NCBI RefSeq assembly: GCF_001281315.1
Contig: NZ_CP012477.1
Coordinates: 310,001-374,000 of the forward strand
Origin: Arthrobacter sp. ERGS1:01
GTDB lineage: Bacteria; Actinomycetota; Actinomycetes; Actinomycetales; Micrococcaceae
DNA: 64,000 nucleotides
Direction of reading: 5' to 3'
Below are positions 62,868 through 64,000 of the stretch, one piece after another (the first letter of the stretch is position 1; the number at the start of each line of letters is the position of its first letter). The position numbers were made by a program, and so were the translations under genes. The notes below the pieces were generated by a model. The model made no database searches. It saw only the letters and a list, made by a program, of their open reading frames with translations, and had not been told where the DNA came from.

Positions 62868-64000
62868 GTGCGCTCATTTCCCTATTCCGACGCCGGATCT
62901 CCCGACCTCCGCTCCCCGTCCCGCTACCTGTGGTGGCTGGCCCGGGCGCAGCGGGCCACCCTCGCCATGGGCATCTTCTACGGCTCCGTCTGGACCTTGT
63001 CCCAGGCGTTGATCCCGTACGCCCTGGGCCAGGCCGTGGACCTGGGGATCGTGTCGAAGGACTTCCCCGGCCTGCTCTGGTGGGTTGGCGTGCTGCTGGC
63101 CCTGACGGTGGTGCAGGCGGTGGCGTCCACGCTGCGGCACCGCTCGGCGGTCAGCAACTGGATGCAGGCGGCGTACCGGTCCGCGCAGCTCATTGGCCAC
63201 AAGGTCACCCGCAGTGGCGATGCGCTGCCGCAAAAGTTCTCCACCGGCGAGGTGGTCTCCACCTCCGCCTCGGACGCCATGCGCATCGGCGAAATCTATG
63301 ACGTGTCCGCCCGGCTGGCGGGCTCCGTGGTGGGCTACCTGGTGGTCTCGGCGCTCGTGTTTGCCTCGTCCTGGCAGCTGGGCCTTGTCGTGTTGCTGGG
63401 CGTGCCGTTGTGCGGCGTCATGCTCTTGTTCGTCATCCGGCCGCTGCAGGCCCGGCAAAAGGAGCAGCGCGAGGCGTCCGGAAAGATGACCGCCCTGGGT
63501 GCGGACACCGTGGCCGGGCTGCGCGTGCTGCGCGGCATCGGCGGCGAGCACATCTTCGTCCAGCGCTACCGGGAACGGTCCCGGGAAACCCAGCTGGCCG
63601 GGAACAAGGTGGCCTATTCGCTGGCCGACCTCGACGCCGCCCAGGTCCTGGTGGTGGGTGCGTTCAGTGTCGCGTTCACCTGGATCGGTGCGCTGCAGGC
63701 GTTGAACGGGCAGATCGAGACCGGCCAGCTCGTGGCCCTGTACGGGTACGCCGTTTTCCTGGTGTCCCCGATCCGCACGGCCGCCGACGCCGTCTCCCGC
63801 TTCATCCGCGCCAACGTGGGTGCCCGCAGGATCATTGACGTCCTGGCCACGCCGTCGGCCGTGGACGACGACGGCGCCACGGCCACCGCGCCGTCGTCAC
63901 CGGCCGTCCTGGTGGACACCGCCTCCGGCGCCCTGATTCGCCCCGGCGCCCTGACCGGCGTCGTCTCCGCGGACCCCGCGGCGTCCGCCGATCTGGCCCG
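62868..64000 (+). CDS. ABC transporter with fused membrane domain (partial)
   Basis: The first 377 residues of an ABC exporter half-transporter that continues past the window. The transmembrane domain has about six spans, with DTVAGLRVLRGIGGEHIFVQRY near the coupling helix. The ATPase domain is not yet reached; the last residues are a linker. The start is a GTG at 62868 with AGAAGG five bases upstream. It is divergent from the SorC regulator. Confidence 0.85.
   Translation, partial: MRSFPYSDAGSPDLRSPSRYLWWLARAQRATLAMGIFYGSVWTLSQALIPYALGQAVDLGIVSKDFPGLLWWVGVLLALTVVQAVASTLRHRSAVSNWMQAAYRSAQLIGHKVTRSGDALPQKFSTGEVVSTSASDAMRIGEIYDVSARLAGSVVGYLVVSALVFASSWQLGLVVLLGVPLCGVMLLFVIRPLQARQKEQREASGKMTALGADTVAGLRVLRGIGGEHIFVQRYRERSRETQLAGNKVAYSLADLDAAQVLVVGAFSVAFTWIGALQALNGQIETGQLVALYGYAVFLVSPIRTAADAVSRFIRANVGARRIIDVLATPSAVDDDGATATAPSSPAVLVDTASGALIRPGALTGVVSADPAASADLA

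Overview
The window is chromosomal DNA from a high-GC actinobacterium. Gene content fits the Micrococcales, most likely an Arthrobacter-like soil or plant-associated member of the Micrococcaceae. Evidence for this is the GTG/TTG starts, the strong codon bias, a very long Pro/Ala-rich dnaX with the 4.5S RNA just upstream, purSQL as three separate genes, LAXTG-type sorting signals and many regulators of the GntR, MarR, ROK and TetR families. No plasmid, phage, transposase or CRISPR genes were found. The taxonomic call is inference.

Layout. 0.1-4.5 kb: a plus-strand run of small enzymes (carbon-nitrogen hydrolase, CoA-binding protein, polysaccharide deacetylase, RibD-like reductase, MmcQ/YjbR and DUF1990 proteins). 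4.5-9.1 kb: a ROK repressor followed by a three-gene sugar ABC importer that ends at a strong terminator. 9.4-24.3 kb: a surface-glycan block with a cell-wall-anchored ricin/SGNH esterase, two paralogous sialidases (one secreted, one anchored) and a cytoplasmic SGNH hydrolase. The purine genes purS-purQ-purL lie inside this block on the opposite strand. The three surface genes share a promoter-proximal motif, ATGNATCACA(T/C), and the two sialidase genes also share a 5' leader hairpin.

24.3-33.2 kb: a predicted DNA glycosylase, an OhrR-like repressor with a palindromic operator, two tandem paralogous small proteins, lysC, an ABC-2 exporter, ilvD and an XRE/MmyB-type regulator. Two related palindromic repeat elements lie here. 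33.3-38.3 kb: recR, dnaX, 4.5S RNA, a small membrane protein, a candidate small RNA and tRNA-Ser(GGA). 38.3-43.2 kb: glutathione peroxidase, a HAD phosphatase, a LytR_C protein, a TetR regulator and a hipBA pair whose HipA lacks the usual catalytic Asp.

43.4-53.8 kb: an amine/amino-acid catabolic region. It holds kynureninase, two carbon-nitrogen hydrolases and a PuuP-like permease under a divergent GntR regulator, then a GlcD-like oxidase with a second APC permease, an OsmC protein, an M20 amidohydrolase and a 34-residue membrane peptide. 53.8-64 kb: a DUF3592-like membrane protein, GH29 fucosidase, DoxX, ABC-F, an F420-type reductase with a divergent MarR, ACC deaminase with a divergent GntR and palindromic operator, a SorC regulator, and an ABC exporter that runs off the end.

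Taken together the region suggests a saprophyte or plant/animal-associated bacterium. It can strip sialylated and fucosylated glycans, take up sugars and amines, and lower plant ethylene through ACC deaminase. The most interesting signals are the shared motif of the three surface-glycan genes, the HipA active-site substitution, the candidate regulatory RNA upstream of tRNA-Ser and several near-perfect operators.
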